Part shown: in pieces, positions 15,915-23,163 of the stretch
Layout of the letters: every line of letters starts with the position of its first letter
Numbering within the stretch: the stretch's first letter is position 1
Assembly (NCBI GenBank): GCA_937901345.1
Contig: CALCHM010000008.1
Span: forward strand, 1-25,439
DNA: 25,439 nt
From: an uncultured Prevotella sp.
GTDB lineage: Bacteria > Bacteroidota > Bacteroidia > Bacteroidales > Bacteroidaceae
Reading direction: 5' to 3'
Position numbers and translations under genes: made by a program
The notes under the pieces: model-generated
What the model saw: only the letters and a program-made list of their open reading frames with translations
The model's database searches: none
Told to the model about the DNA's origin: nothing

Positions 15915-17219
15915 ATGAACGAAGATACTCTTATCGACTTGGGAATGCCAACAGCAACCCCCTCTATCATAAAGGTCATCGGTGTTGGTGGCGGTGGTGG
16001 TAACGCCGTGAACTATATGTATCGCGAAGGAATCCACGACGTCAACTTTGTTATTTGTAACACCGACTCAAAAGCACTTCAAGACTCTCCCATCCCCGTT
16101 CGCCTACAATTAGGTAGCGAAGGACTCGGAGCGGGTAACCGTCCCGAACGTGCGAAGAAAGCCGCCGAAGAAAGCATCGAAAGCATCCGCAACATGCTTA
16201 ACGATGGCACAAAAATGGTATTCATTACCGCCGGTATGGGTGGCGGTACGGGTACGGGAGCCGCACCGGTTATTGCACGCGAAGCAAAGGGCATGGACAT
16301 CCTTACCGTGGGAATTGTTACCATTCCTTTCCTCTTTGAAGGGGCTCGCAAGATTGACCAAGCGCTTGATGGTGTTGAAGAAATTGCAAAACATGTTGAT
16401 GCCCTTTTGGTCATTAACAACGAACGCCTTCGCGAAATCTATCCCGACCTCAACGTGCTTTCGGCCTTCGAACGCGCCGACAACACACTCTCGGTGGCGG
16501 CACGAAGCATCGCTGAAATCATCACCATGCACGGTGTCATAAACTTGGACTTCCGTGATGTTTGCACCGTGCTCAAGGATGGTGGTGTAGCAATCATGTC
16601 AACGGGTTATGGCGAGGGTGAAAATCGCGTAACCACTGCTATACAAGATGCACTCCACTCTCCGCTTCTTAATAGCAACGACATCTTTAACTCAAAGAAG
16701 GTGTTACTCTCTATCTCTTTCTGTGGAGAAAACGAAGGCGACACATTGATGATGGAAGAAATGAACGAGGTACACGAATTCATGGGACAATTCCGTGATG
16801 ATGTTGAAACCAAATTCGGTCTTTCTATCGATCCCACTCTCGGCAAGAAGGTTAAGATCACTATCCTCGCAACGGGATTCGGCATCACAAACGTTCCTGG
16901 CATCAAGGAAAAGATGAATCAAGAGGAACAAGAGCGCTTGCGTGAACTCGAAGAAAAGGCTGAGGAAAACAACGAACGCCGCGAACAATTCTACGGTACT
17001 AGCGACCGCAACGGATCTACTAAGAAGCGTCCGAAGGTGTACCTCTTTGGCATTGAAGACCTCGATAACGAAGAAATCATCTCCATGGTGGAAATCACAC
17101 CCACTTACAAACGCACAAAAGAGCAACTCAACGACATTAAGGCAAAAGTAAACAACACCGTAGTGATAGAACCCGAAGTTACCACTATCGATATGACGGT
17201 GCCCAACTCCTTAGCATAG
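15915..17219 (+). CDS. ftsZ: FtsZ, main cell-division GTPase
   Basis: This 434-residue tubulin-like GTPase forms the Z ring. Nucleotide loops are GVGGGGGNAV (23-32) and GGGTGTGAAP (109-118). The catalytic T7 loop NLDFRD carries N210, D212 and D215. The linker is short and charged (about residues 335-365). It is followed by the Bacteroidota-type segment KVYLFGIEDLDNEEIISMVE and a tail ending IDMTVPNSLA, which looks like a variant of the conserved FtsZ C-terminal peptide that binds FtsA. Order murG-murC-ftsQ-ftsA-ftsZ is the standard dcw end. A terminator follows directly. Confidence 0.97.
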   Translation: MNEDTLIDLGMPTATPSIIKVIGVGGGGGNAVNYMYREGIHDVNFVICNTDSKALQDSPIPVRLQLGSEGLGAGNRPERAKKAAEESIESIRNMLNDGTKMVFITAGMGGGTGTGAAPVIAREAKGMDILTVGIVTIPFLFEGARKIDQALDGVEEIAKHVDALLVINNERLREIYPDLNVLSAFERADNTLSVAARSIAEIITMHGVINLDFRDVCTVLKDGGVAIMSTGYGEGENRVTTAIQDALHSPLLNSNDIFNSKKVLLSISFCGENEGDTLMMEEMNEVHEFMGQFRDDVETKFGLSIDPTLGKKVKITILATGFGITNVPGIKEKMNQEEQERLRELEEKAEENNERREQFYGTSDRNGSTKKRPKVYLFGIEDLDNEEIISMVEITPTYKRTKEQLNDIKAKVNNTVVIEPEVTTIDMTVPNSLA

Positions 17220-17230
17220 ACTCAGGTTTG

Positions 17231-17285
17231 GCGGATGGCGCAACCGTTTTCTGAATCAGAAACCACTCCCATCCGCTAATTTTTT
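17231..17285 (+). terminator. Terminator between the two ftsZ genes
   Basis: GCGGATGG (17231-17238) pairs with CCATCCGC (17269-17276). A second hairpin, GTTTTCTGA with TCAGAAAC (17246-17263), is nested inside. A run of six T (17280-17285) follows. It sits 11 bp after the first ftsZ stop, so it should end the dcw transcript. Confidence 0.75.
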
Positions 17286-17316
17286 CATTCTTGACCTCAT
17301 GAAAATGGGGTATTTT

Positions 17317-17325
17317 TACTTTTTG
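17317..17325 (+). promoter_or_regulatory. Possible promoter for the second ftsZ
   Basis: TACTTTTTG is one base longer than the Bacteroidota -7 consensus TAnnTTTG and lies 29 bp before the ATG of the second ftsZ. A TTGA at 17291-17294 is the only upstream candidate element, at a long spacing. The case rests mostly on the terminator just upstream, which makes a separate promoter necessary for good expression. Confidence 0.35.
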
Positions 17326-17354
17326 CGCAAAAACACTCCTTATTAACTCGACTC

Positions 17355-18563
17355 ATGTTAGACGATCAACTCATACAAATAACGGCTCCTGCCACCAACA
17401 CCTTGATTAAAGTAATTGGGGTGGGAGGTGGTGGCGGCAATGCCGTAGCCAATATGTATAATGACGGGATGTATGACGTGAGTTTCTTGGTTTGCAACAC
17501 GGATAAGAAAGCCCTTGACGACTCTCCCATTCCTGCACGCATCCAATTTGGACCCGGGTTGGGAGCGGGAGGAAAACCTGAAATCGGCCGACAGTTGGCT
17601 GAAAAAGAAGAATCTCTTGCCGCCATTTACGATGCCATAGACAAGGAAACCCAGATGGCATTCATCACCGCCGGGATGGGTGGTGGCACAGGAACTGGGG
17701 CAGCACCCGTAGTAGCACGCGAAGTGAGAGCACGCGGCATTCTTACCGTAGGCATCGTGACGCTTCCCTTCCTTTTCGAAATGAAGAAGCAAATCGATAA
17801 AGCCCTTGATGGACTTGAAGAATTGACGAAGGAGGTGGACTCACTCATTGTGGTCAACAACGAGCGCATGCTTAGCGTCTACCACAACAAGAGTGTCGTA
17901 GATGCCTTCCAATCGGCCGACCGCACTTTAACGAATGCCGTACGCAGTGTGGTTGATGTCATCAAAATGCACGGAGTCATTAACCTCGACTTCAATGATG
18001 TCAGCATGGTGCTTCGAGAAGGTGGTGTTTGCATTATCTCTACAGGAACAGCACACGGAGATAACCGCATCACGGCGGCCATTCACAATGCCCTAAACTC
18101 TCCCTTGCTCAACCAAAATGACATCTATACAGCGCGCCGCATGGTGATGTGCATCACGTTCCCCGAAACTCACGAAAGTCTCCAGATGAACGAACTCGCC
18201 GAGGTGAATGACTTCATCGATGGATTTAAGCGCAAGGACTTGGAGTATAAATGGGGACTTGCGAAGGACGACTCGCTCAACGGAGACGTGAAGGTGACGA
18301 TTATTGCCTCGGGATTCGGACTCGTACAAGAAGAGATGGAAGAGGAGTTGGAAGAAGACATCAACCGCGATGAACTTCGTAACAGATACTACGGGAAGAA
18401 CTTCAAACCCCGTTCAAAACCACGCACACCCGTTTACATTTTCAAACCCGAAGACCTTAATAACGAACTGCTCATTGACCAAATTGAAGCAATCCCAACC
18501 GCACGCCGCACACGTGAACAGTTACTCAAACTCAAGGAATTTACACAACATCCTACACTCTAG
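17355..18563 (+). CDS. ftsZ: Second FtsZ paralogue, lacking the C-terminal tail
   Basis: This 402-residue protein is a full-length FtsZ GTPase domain. It has GVGGGGGNAV (22-31), GGGTGTGAAP (109-118) and T7 loop NLDFND with N210, D212 and D215, so GTP hydrolysis should be possible. By eye it is about 55-60% identical to the first FtsZ over residues 101-270, with no gaps there. Differences are clustered: GYGEGENR becomes GTAHGDNR, and the helix after NNER is unlike. It keeps the Bacteroidota segment PVYIFKPEDLNNELLIDQIE but stops soon after it (FTQHPTL). The roughly 25-residue tail of the first FtsZ, including its presumed FtsA-binding end, is absent. A terminator separates the two genes. Two ftsZ genes in tandem are not the normal arrangement in this order. 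Confidence 0.95.
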   Translation: MLDDQLIQITAPATNTLIKVIGVGGGGGNAVANMYNDGMYDVSFLVCNTDKKALDDSPIPARIQFGPGLGAGGKPEIGRQLAEKEESLAAIYDAIDKETQMAFITAGMGGGTGTGAAPVVAREVRARGILTVGIVTLPFLFEMKKQIDKALDGLEELTKEVDSLIVVNNERMLSVYHNKSVVDAFQSADRTLTNAVRSVVDVIKMHGVINLDFNDVSMVLREGGVCIISTGTAHGDNRITAAIHNALNSPLLNQNDIYTARRMVMCITFPETHESLQMNELAEVNDFIDGFKRKDLEYKWGLAKDDSLNGDVKVTIIASGFGLVQEEMEEELEEDINRDELRNRYYGKNFKPRSKPRTPVYIFKPEDLNNELLIDQIEAIPTARRTREQLLKLKEFTQHPTL

Positions 18564-18617
18564 TGACACCTAGTTACTCCATTGACTAGCATCACGCTAA
18601 ATAAACAACAAACCACT

Positions 18618-19070
18618 ATGACGCTTTTTGAAAAAATCTCACAAGATATTCCTGTGGCAATGAAGGCCAAGGATAAGGTGCGCCTCATGGCGCTTCGTAA
18701 CATCAAGAAATTATTTATTGAAGCGCAAACTGCACCTGGTGCTAACGACGAACTTTCAGATGCGGATGCACTCAAGATCTTGGCGAAATTGGCCAAGCAA
18801 GGACGCGACACCGCCGCACTCTACACAGAGCAAAACCGACCCGACCTCGCAGAAGAGGAAATGGGACAGGTGCTCGTTGTTGAAGAATACCTCCCCAAAC
18901 CGCTTACGGAAGACGAACTCCGAGCAGCACTGACCGAAATCATTGCTGAAGTGGGCGCAACAAGTCCGAAGGAAATGGGAAAAGTGATGGGAGCAGCCTC
19001 AAAGAAGTTGGCAGGTAAGGCCGACGGAAAGGTCATCTCTGAAATGGTAAAACAATTGCTTAATAAATAA
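18618..19070 (+). CDS. yqeY: GatB/YqeY family protein
   Basis: This 150-residue helical protein matches the YqeY family, which corresponds to the tail domain of GatB, the tRNA amidotransferase subunit. Seen motifs are the N-terminal helix SQDIPVAMKAKDKVRLMALR, then EEEMGQVLVVEEYLPKPLTEDEL, then SPKEMGKVMGAA and the end VSEMVKQLL-like VISEMVKQLLNK. I start at the ATG at 18618 (MTLFEK); the in-frame extension to 18582 adds twelve unmatched residues. In Bacteroidota this gene commonly follows ftsZ, so the second ftsZ lies between the usual neighbours. The precise role is not known; tRNA binding is inferred from the GatB tail. Confidence 0.9.
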   Translation: MTLFEKISQDIPVAMKAKDKVRLMALRNIKKLFIEAQTAPGANDELSDADALKILAKLAKQGRDTAALYTEQNRPDLAEEEMGQVLVVEEYLPKPLTEDELRAALTEIIAEVGATSPKEMGKVMGAASKKLAGKADGKVISEMVKQLLNK

Positions 19071-19215
19071 GAAATGAGAAAGCAGAAAGGAGAAAGAGAC
19101 CTGCGGATAGATAAGTTCCAGTTCTTTTTCTCCTTTCTCATTGCATATTTCTCATCGCTCCTTTCTCATTTCCCATATCCCATTTCTCCTTTCTCCTCTC
19201 TCCTTTCTCCTTTCT
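19071..19215. repeat. Purine and pyrimidine tracts with hairpin
   Basis: A purine tract (19071-19099) is followed by a pyrimidine tract (19122-19215) made of variants of CTCCTTTCT. The two arms pair imperfectly; AAAGGAGAAAGAG (19086-19098) against CTTTTTCTCCTTT (19124-19136) has one mismatch. It lies between yqeY and the metallopeptidase gene and may act as the yqeY terminator. Confidence 0.6.
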
Positions 19216-19220
19216 AAAAC

Positions 19221-19751
19221 ATGCAATTCCGACTCCACTACGACTTTCAAATCACTACCGACATCTTTCAGTTACGCTTTGAGCGAGGAAACGAACCTCA
19301 TGCCACGATAAAGCGCACCACCGAAAGCGCTACGATATACATGCCACGCGGATTCCAGTTTGAAGGTCCTGCGAGCATGGTCTGGGCAAACAAGGTGATG
19401 GCCACCGCCATGCGCAACAACGCACAAGTCATCCTCACCAAGCGCCTACGCACCATTGCCGATGCCCACCAAATAGCATTCAACCGCCTCACGATAAAGG
19501 ATGTTTCTACGCGTTGGGGGAGTTGTTCGTCGTTGCGCAACGTCAACCTCAGTCTTTGGCTCTTGCTCTTACCTTCTCACCTCATTGACTATGTCATCTG
19601 TCACGAACTGTGCCACCTCAAGGAACTCAATCATAGTCCTGCCTTTTGGGCAGAGTTAGACAAACTTTGCGGAGGAAAAGGCACAGCGAAGCGATTGGAC
19701 AAGGAACTCGGCACACTAGAACGCACCATCATGTCACAACGCATCAAGTAA
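19221..19751 (+). CDS. YgjP-like metallopeptidase-fold protein
   Basis: This 176-residue protein belongs to the YgjP family (DUF45, WLM/M48-like fold). The zinc site is HELCH (128-132) with a third histidine at 138 in LNHSPAFW. The family motif TRWGSCSS is at 97-104. The N-terminal part is beta-rich. Length is close to E. coli YgjP (167). It is cytoplasmic, with no signal peptide. The natural substrate is not established; a nucleotide pyrophosphatase activity has been reported for a relative. The start codon is 6 bp after the pyrimidine tract, so the leader is nearly all C and T. Confidence 0.9.
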   Translation: MQFRLHYDFQITTDIFQLRFERGNEPHATIKRTTESATIYMPRGFQFEGPASMVWANKVMATAMRNNAQVILTKRLRTIADAHQIAFNRLTIKDVSTRWGSCSSLRNVNLSLWLLLLPSHLIDYVICHELCHLKELNHSPAFWAELDKLCGGKGTAKRLDKELGTLERTIMSQRIK

Positions 19752-19843
19752 ACACCCCGTCCTAGCACTTCGCTCCCGCAAACTTGTTGTTTTTGGGAAA
19801 CCTTTCGCCCACATCACCATTAAGCAACAAAAAACGGAAACGG

Positions 19844-19874
19844 TTTGCAGTTTCCACTTTTTTTTCTAACTTTG
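19844..19874 (+). promoter_or_regulatory. tRNA promoter
   Basis: TTTG at 19844-19847 and TAACTTTG at 19867-19874 are 19 bp apart, an excellent match to the Bacteroidota -33/-7 pattern, 27 bp before the tRNA. Confidence 0.75.
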
Positions 19875-19901
19875 CACGCAAATAGTTAGAGAAAACTATT
19901 C

Positions 19902-19975
19902 GGGCTTATAGCTCAGTTGGTTAGAGCAACGGACTCATAATCCGGAGGTCCTTGGTTCAAGCCCAAGTTGGCCCA
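19902..19975 (+). tRNA. tRNA with CAT anticodon (Met, or Ile2)
   Basis: The 74-nt gene folds as a cloverleaf. The acceptor arm starts GGGCTTA. The D arm is GCTC/GAGC. The anticodon loop CTCATAA gives CAT. The T arm is CTTGG-TTCAAGC-CCAAG. The discriminator is A, and the CCA end is not encoded. It lacks the three G-C pairs of an initiator tRNA, so it is either elongator methionine or the isoleucine tRNA whose C34 is changed to lysidine by TilS. Sequence alone does not decide; I favour methionine slightly. The acceptor stem has one T-T mismatch. Confidence 0.92.
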
Positions 19976-19977
19976 CA

Positions 19978-20021
19978 CGTTGAGTGAATATCGCATGGCG
20001 GTATTCACTCAACGCTTTTTT
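19978..20021 (+). terminator. Intrinsic terminator of the tRNA gene
   Basis: A perfect 13-bp stem, CGTTGAGTGAATA (19978-19990) with 20002-20014, is followed by C and six T (20016-20021). It begins two bases after the tRNA end. Confidence 0.92.
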
Positions 20022-20048
20022 GTGCCTATAAAACTGCAACATGGCTTT

Positions 20049-20825
20049 TTATGCCTCATCGTGTGCCGACGTCTCCGTGGAGTGTGTTGCCTCCGCCTGT
20101 TGTTGCTCCTTCTTCCGTTTATTTCGGTTTCTTGTGCTGCGTGCCTTCATATTGGCATTTTCTTCCGAAATCATGCTGTTAAGTTGCTGAATGAAGGAAG
20201 CATAGTAGGAGTCACCATAGACCAGAGCGTAGGCTTGAATGACGGTAGCAAACTGCAGGTAGGCCTTGTCAACTGCTGCACGCACCTTTAGGGTATCTAT
20301 TTCCTTCATCTTCGCTCGTTCGAGGATACACTGTTGGCGTAGATCCATGAATTGGTTTAGCGCGTCATCTAGCGGTCCGAGCCAACGATCAAGTTCCAAC
20401 ATGCTGCGAGTCGCATCGGGCAGTTCTTGAAGTCCATTATGAATGCGGTATAACGTTGCGTATTGCGAATCGTAAGTCCCCTTAAATGGTGAATCAAACT
20501 TTTTGAGATACCCAACAATCTGTTGTGCCTCACGCGCTAAATCTGCATCGGGAGCATAGGTGAGTGAGCGTAACCCCATCGACATCCCTACATAAAGGCG
20601 AAGCATGTAATCATGCGCAGCCTTAATGTCTTGTGTCAGCAAACTAGACTTGCTTTTTCGCAACGCTTCTCCCAGTTGCTCCACAAATTCACCATAGGTT
20701 GCAACTGCAGTTTTATCCTCTTCGCGCGTGAGTTGGGCAGTCGCCCAATTATATACACGATAATGAAAGTCAAAATCCGCATGATTGCGAAGCGAATGAA
20801 GATCTAATTTTTCTATTTCCAACAT
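20049..20825 (-). CDS. DUF6261-like protein of unknown function
   Basis: This 258-residue, mostly helical protein has no signal peptide or membrane segment. Its N terminus (IEKLDLHSLRNHADFDFHY) and helical body resemble Bacteroidales proteins annotated DUF6261, as far as I recall that family. The last 35 residues are a basic then acidic low-complexity tail (RNRNKRKKEQQQ). I start it at the ATG at 20825. An in-frame ATG at 20852 lies almost on the predicted transcription start and is unlikely. The promoter overlaps the first unit of a 41-bp palindrome array, so regulation by a factor binding that palindrome is probable. Function is unknown. Confidence 0.7.
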   Translation of the reverse strand: MLEIEKLDLHSLRNHADFDFHYRVYNWATAQLTREEDKTAVATYGEFVEQLGEALRKSKSSLLTQDIKAAHDYMLRLYVGMSMGLRSLTYAPDADLAREAQQIVGYLKKFDSPFKGTYDSQYATLYRIHNGLQELPDATRSMLELDRWLGPLDDALNQFMDLRQQCILERAKMKEIDTLKVRAAVDKAYLQFATVIQAYALVYGDSYYASFIQQLNSMISEENANMKARSTRNRNKRKKEQQQAEATHSTETSAHDEA

Positions 20826-20860
20826 ATGTAACGCGTATTTAGAACCATACATCTTGTGCG

Positions 20861-20892
20861 CAAAGGTAAGAAAACGTTCGGAAATTCACAAA
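20861..20892 (-). promoter_or_regulatory. Promoter of the DUF6261-like gene
   Basis: On the minus strand, TTTG (20889-20892) is followed after 20 bp by TACCTTTG (20861-20868), a strong Bacteroidota promoter. The first palindrome unit (20868-20883) lies between the two boxes, so a bound protein would block or steer RNA polymerase. The start of transcription should be near 20852-20856, giving a leader of about 30 nt. Confidence 0.75.
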
Positions 20893-21130
20893 AATCATTT
20901 TTGCAACATTCCGAACTTCCGAAAATTATAACAAAACATATTTTTAAATATTCCGAAACATCGGAAAAATAGAAAATTGTATTTCTTAATATACCGAGAA
21001 ATAGGAGAATCACAAAACCATTTCTTTATAGTTTCCGACATTACGGAACTTTGCAAAATCTATTTTTAAGACCTTCCGAACTTTCGGAAATCCTAAAAAA
21101 TCATTTTCTGGATTTTCCGAAATATTAAAC
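20868..21130. repeat. Array of 41-bp repeats carrying a 16-bp palindrome
   Basis: Seven units start at 20868, 20909, 20951, 20992, 21033, 21074 and 21115, so the step is 41 bp (once 42). Each begins with a 16-bp site. The clearest are TTCCGAACTTTCGGAA (21074), TTCCGAAACATCGGAA (20951) and TTCCGACATTACGGAA (21033), all inverted repeats. Units at 20868 and 21115 keep one half and 20992 is degenerate. The 25-bp intervals are AT-rich and related to each other, with a core like CAAAAATCATTTTT. Because the intervals are similar and no cas genes are present, this is not a CRISPR array. Confidence 0.85.
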
Positions 21131-21342
21131 AGGAACTAAAACCCGATGAAAGTCACATCTAACAACTTCAGAAGGCTGTTTCAGCGCAAAAATGCAATCG
21201 TTGCACCGTTTGGATAATAGGAATCCCCACGATTGAGTTCCAACCACATCAAGAATTAAGTGCATGCATCGGTCGGTTATGGTCAATAACAGTTGTTTAA
21301 GCAATAGTTTTCAGTTGATGAGGGTGTGTAAGAGTGAGTAAA

Positions 21343-21450
21343 ATGCAAGGCGCTGAAATGGAGGATGAAGGGAGTGTACTGAAGTACATGACCAAATCCG
21401 AAATTGAGGAGCAACGCAGCAGTTTGCTCATTATGACACAACGCCATTAA
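21343..21450 (+). other. 35-codon reading frame of doubtful status
   Basis: An ATG at 21343 opens a frame that ends TAA at 21448-21450. It reads MQGAEMEDEGSVLKYMTK at the start and ends LLIMTQRH. Base use looks coding-like, but there is no promoter or known domain. The DNA holds the palindrome TGTACTGAAGTACA. It may be a small gene or part of a dispersed intergenic repeat. Confidence 0.25.
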
Positions 21451-21579
21451 TCTGAAACTGGGAAATCGGTCAAATTCATGCTTCCGAGTCGTCTATATGC
21501 TTATTGGCCTTTCAGATCATTACTTCTCAAAAAGCTTGCTGGACAGCAATAAAACACCAATGGTATGAAGCAACATAAA

Positions 21580-21617
21580 AAAAGACGCCATCTGCCCTAA
21601 GGTAGATGACGTCTTTT
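21580..21617 (-). terminator. Two-way terminator after the endonuclease gene
   Basis: AAAAGACG plus CATCT (21580-21593) pairs with AGATG plus CGTCTTTT (21604-21617), with one C-A mismatch. On the minus strand it is followed by a run of seven T. It lies 6 bp past the endonuclease stop. Confidence 0.85.
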
Positions 21618-21623
21618 TATTGA

Positions 21624-22610
21624 TTACTTCCATCGCTTCAGCGAAAAGGTGCTTTCGATGCGCGCTTCAAGACGGTCGTCGATATTCACAAAGAAATCCA
21701 TGCCCGTAAGTTGCTCGATGGCGTCAACGGTGGTTGCTGTAGTCTCCATGCGTTGTTTAGCATTGGAGTTGGCATAATAGAAACCAATTGCCTTTTCTGC
21801 ACCCTTGCGCATGGAGAGGACCACCTTAAAGAAACCTTCAGGCACAGTTATCTGTAGGTCTTTGCCAATGGTCTTGTGCTTGGTGCCTTTATACACAGGT
21901 CCACACACGATGTAAACACTGCCTTCTTGCACCGCCCAACGGCGACATGCACTTTCCAACGTTTCCCAACCTCCGGAATTGAGCGTACCCGTTTGCGGAC
22001 AAATATTGCTCATGTAAAAGCAATCGTTCATCGCCTTTGAACTCCACTTCATATCCGCTGCTGGCACCATGTGACCACGGTCATATCCGGAGCGGGTGTA
22101 GTCGGCATGACGTACTTGATGATTTTCCGGAAGCATCGGGTCGGGTTGAAAATTATCTTCGCGTGGCAAGTTTCCCTGTGCCTCTTCAGCCGTAAGTTCC
22201 CATGCCACCCAGTTGGGATTGTTGTGCTCGCGATTAAACGAAAGGGTGTATCCCGTATGCTCCACGATGCGTTCAGGGGTATGCTTCAAGCGTCCAGGAA
22301 GTTCGAGTTTGCGCCCCATTGATTTCACGGCGGTTTGAACCGATGCTGCCTGCTGTTGGAGTTGTTTCGCTACTTTCTTCTTGGCCTTCTTTGCATCTTT
22401 GACCACCTTCTTTGCAGCGTCTTCAACGTCTTCATAGGCGTCCTCCACAAAATCGGCAGCATCATCAACCGCATCTTCCGTAGCATCAGCAAGGTCTTCC
22501 ACCTGCTCCATGGCGTCATTCCAATGGTCTTCAATCGTGTTATGCTTCGTGTTACAACTTGCCCATGCCAATGTGATGAGGATGATAAGGAGATATTGTA
22601 TGCGTTTCAT
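21624..22610 (-). CDS. Lipoprotein DNA/RNA non-specific endonuclease
   Basis: This 328-residue protein is a NUC1/EndoA-type nuclease that cuts DNA and RNA with a single metal ion. The catalytic motif DRGHMVPAAD has its histidine at residue 180. The metal-binding asparagine lies in YMSNICPQTGTLNSGGWETLE-like context, within NICPQ. The N terminus is a lipoprotein signal with lipobox WASC (cysteine 19), so it is anchored in the envelope. Residues 27-100 form an acidic then lysine-rich helical stalk of DA- and VEDA-type repeats between anchor and nuclease. It begins 18 bp after the Fur-family gene on the same strand, so the two are likely co-transcribed. Likely roles are nutrient scavenging from nucleic acids or breakdown of extracellular DNA. 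Confidence 0.9.
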   Translation of the reverse strand: MKRIQYLLIILITLAWASCNTKHNTIEDHWNDAMEQVEDLADATEDAVDDAADFVEDAYEDVEDAAKKVVKDAKKAKKKVAKQLQQQAASVQTAVKSMGRKLELPGRLKHTPERIVEHTGYTLSFNREHNNPNWVAWELTAEEAQGNLPREDNFQPDPMLPENHQVRHADYTRSGYDRGHMVPAADMKWSSKAMNDCFYMSNICPQTGTLNSGGWETLESACRRWAVQEGSVYIVCGPVYKGTKHKTIGKDLQITVPEGFFKVVLSMRKGAEKAIGFYYANSNAKQRMETTATTVDAIEQLTGMDFFVNIDDRLEARIESTFSLKRWK

Positions 22611-22628
22611 AGTGATAGTCGTTTCGTT

Positions 22629-23069
22629 TTAATCGTTAGGTTGCGGTTGGCATTCGGCACAAATACCCTTGAGCACGAAGTTTGCTGATGAGAGCAGAAA
22701 TCCTGCGGGTAAACTCACGTCAGGAATAGCCACATCATGAAGGCAGAGGGTGCGTTGGCAGCGCTCGCAATAAAAGTGCACATGGAAGTCAGAGAGCTCG
22801 TGTTCGTGTTCCTCGCCACATCGACAGTGTTCTTCGCAAAGCGCAAACTTGGTCTGCCCGCTGCCGTCCTCCACCTGATGCACGATATGCTGATCCAAAA
22901 AGAGATTTAGGGTGCGGAAGATGGACGAACGGTCTACCGTTTCGAGTTCGGTCTCAAGCGCCATGAGCGACAAGGCGCAATCCTTTTTCTGCAAGGCACG
23001 CAACACCAATATTCTTACGGGTGTGGGGCGAATGCCGCGAGATTTGAGCAACTGAGTTTGAGGAGTCAT
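22629..23069 (-). CDS. Fur-family metal-responsive regulator
   Basis: This 146-residue regulator has the Fur winged helix in residues 1-75 (RGIRPTPVRILVLRAL, then the recognition helix VDRSSIFRTLNLF). The metal and dimer domain has FHVHFYCERC, matching the H-x-HF-x-C-x2-C signature, and a second C-x2-C (CAEC) near the end, which together hold the structural zinc. Between them lies an extra run rich in Cys, His and Glu (CEEHCRCGEEHEHE). Whether it senses zinc, iron or peroxide cannot be decided; Zur-like is my first guess. I start at the ATG at 23069; a longer frame to 23135 runs into the purT terminator. It leads the operon with the endonuclease. Confidence 0.88.
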   Translation of the reverse strand: MTPQTQLLKSRGIRPTPVRILVLRALQKKDCALSLMALETELETVDRSSIFRTLNLFLDQHIVHQVEDGSGQTKFALCEEHCRCGEEHEHELSDFHVHFYCERCQRTLCLHDVAIPDVSLPAGFLLSSANFVLKGICAECQPQPND

Positions 23070-23093
23070 GAGTGTGGATAGGATTAAAAAAGT

Positions 23094-23129
23094 GAGAGTA
23101 GCACTGAATGAACTTTCTGCGCTACTCTC
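23094..23129 (-). terminator. Terminator after purT
   Basis: GAGAGTAGC (23094-23102) and GCTACTCTC (23121-23129) form a perfect 9-bp stem with an 18-nt loop. On the minus strand it is followed by CTTTTTAA. It lies between the purT stop and the regulator start. Confidence 0.65.
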
Positions 23130-23163
23130 ATACATTTATATAAGGTCGTGCCTCAAAAAGAAG

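Larger units (their letters stand above)
20826..21623. other. Long intergenic region with array and small frame
   Basis: About 800 bp separate the DUF6261-like gene from the endonuclease gene. From left to right it holds the promoter (20861-20892), the 41-bp repeat array (20868-21130), about 200 bp in which I see nothing, a 35-codon reading frame (21343-21450), another 130 bp without features, and a two-way terminator (21580-21617). Confidence 0.6.

Noticed and set aside
17355..18563. Second ftsZ as a decayed pseudogene
   Set aside because: The frame is intact and all GTP-binding and catalytic residues are kept.
19902..20021. tRNA as an integration site with a mobile element
   Set aside because: A terminator follows at once, and there is no repeated tRNA 3' end or integrase in the window.
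20868..21130. CRISPR array
   Set aside because: The step is regular, but the intervals resemble each other, the repeat is only 16 bp and varies, and no cas genes are near.
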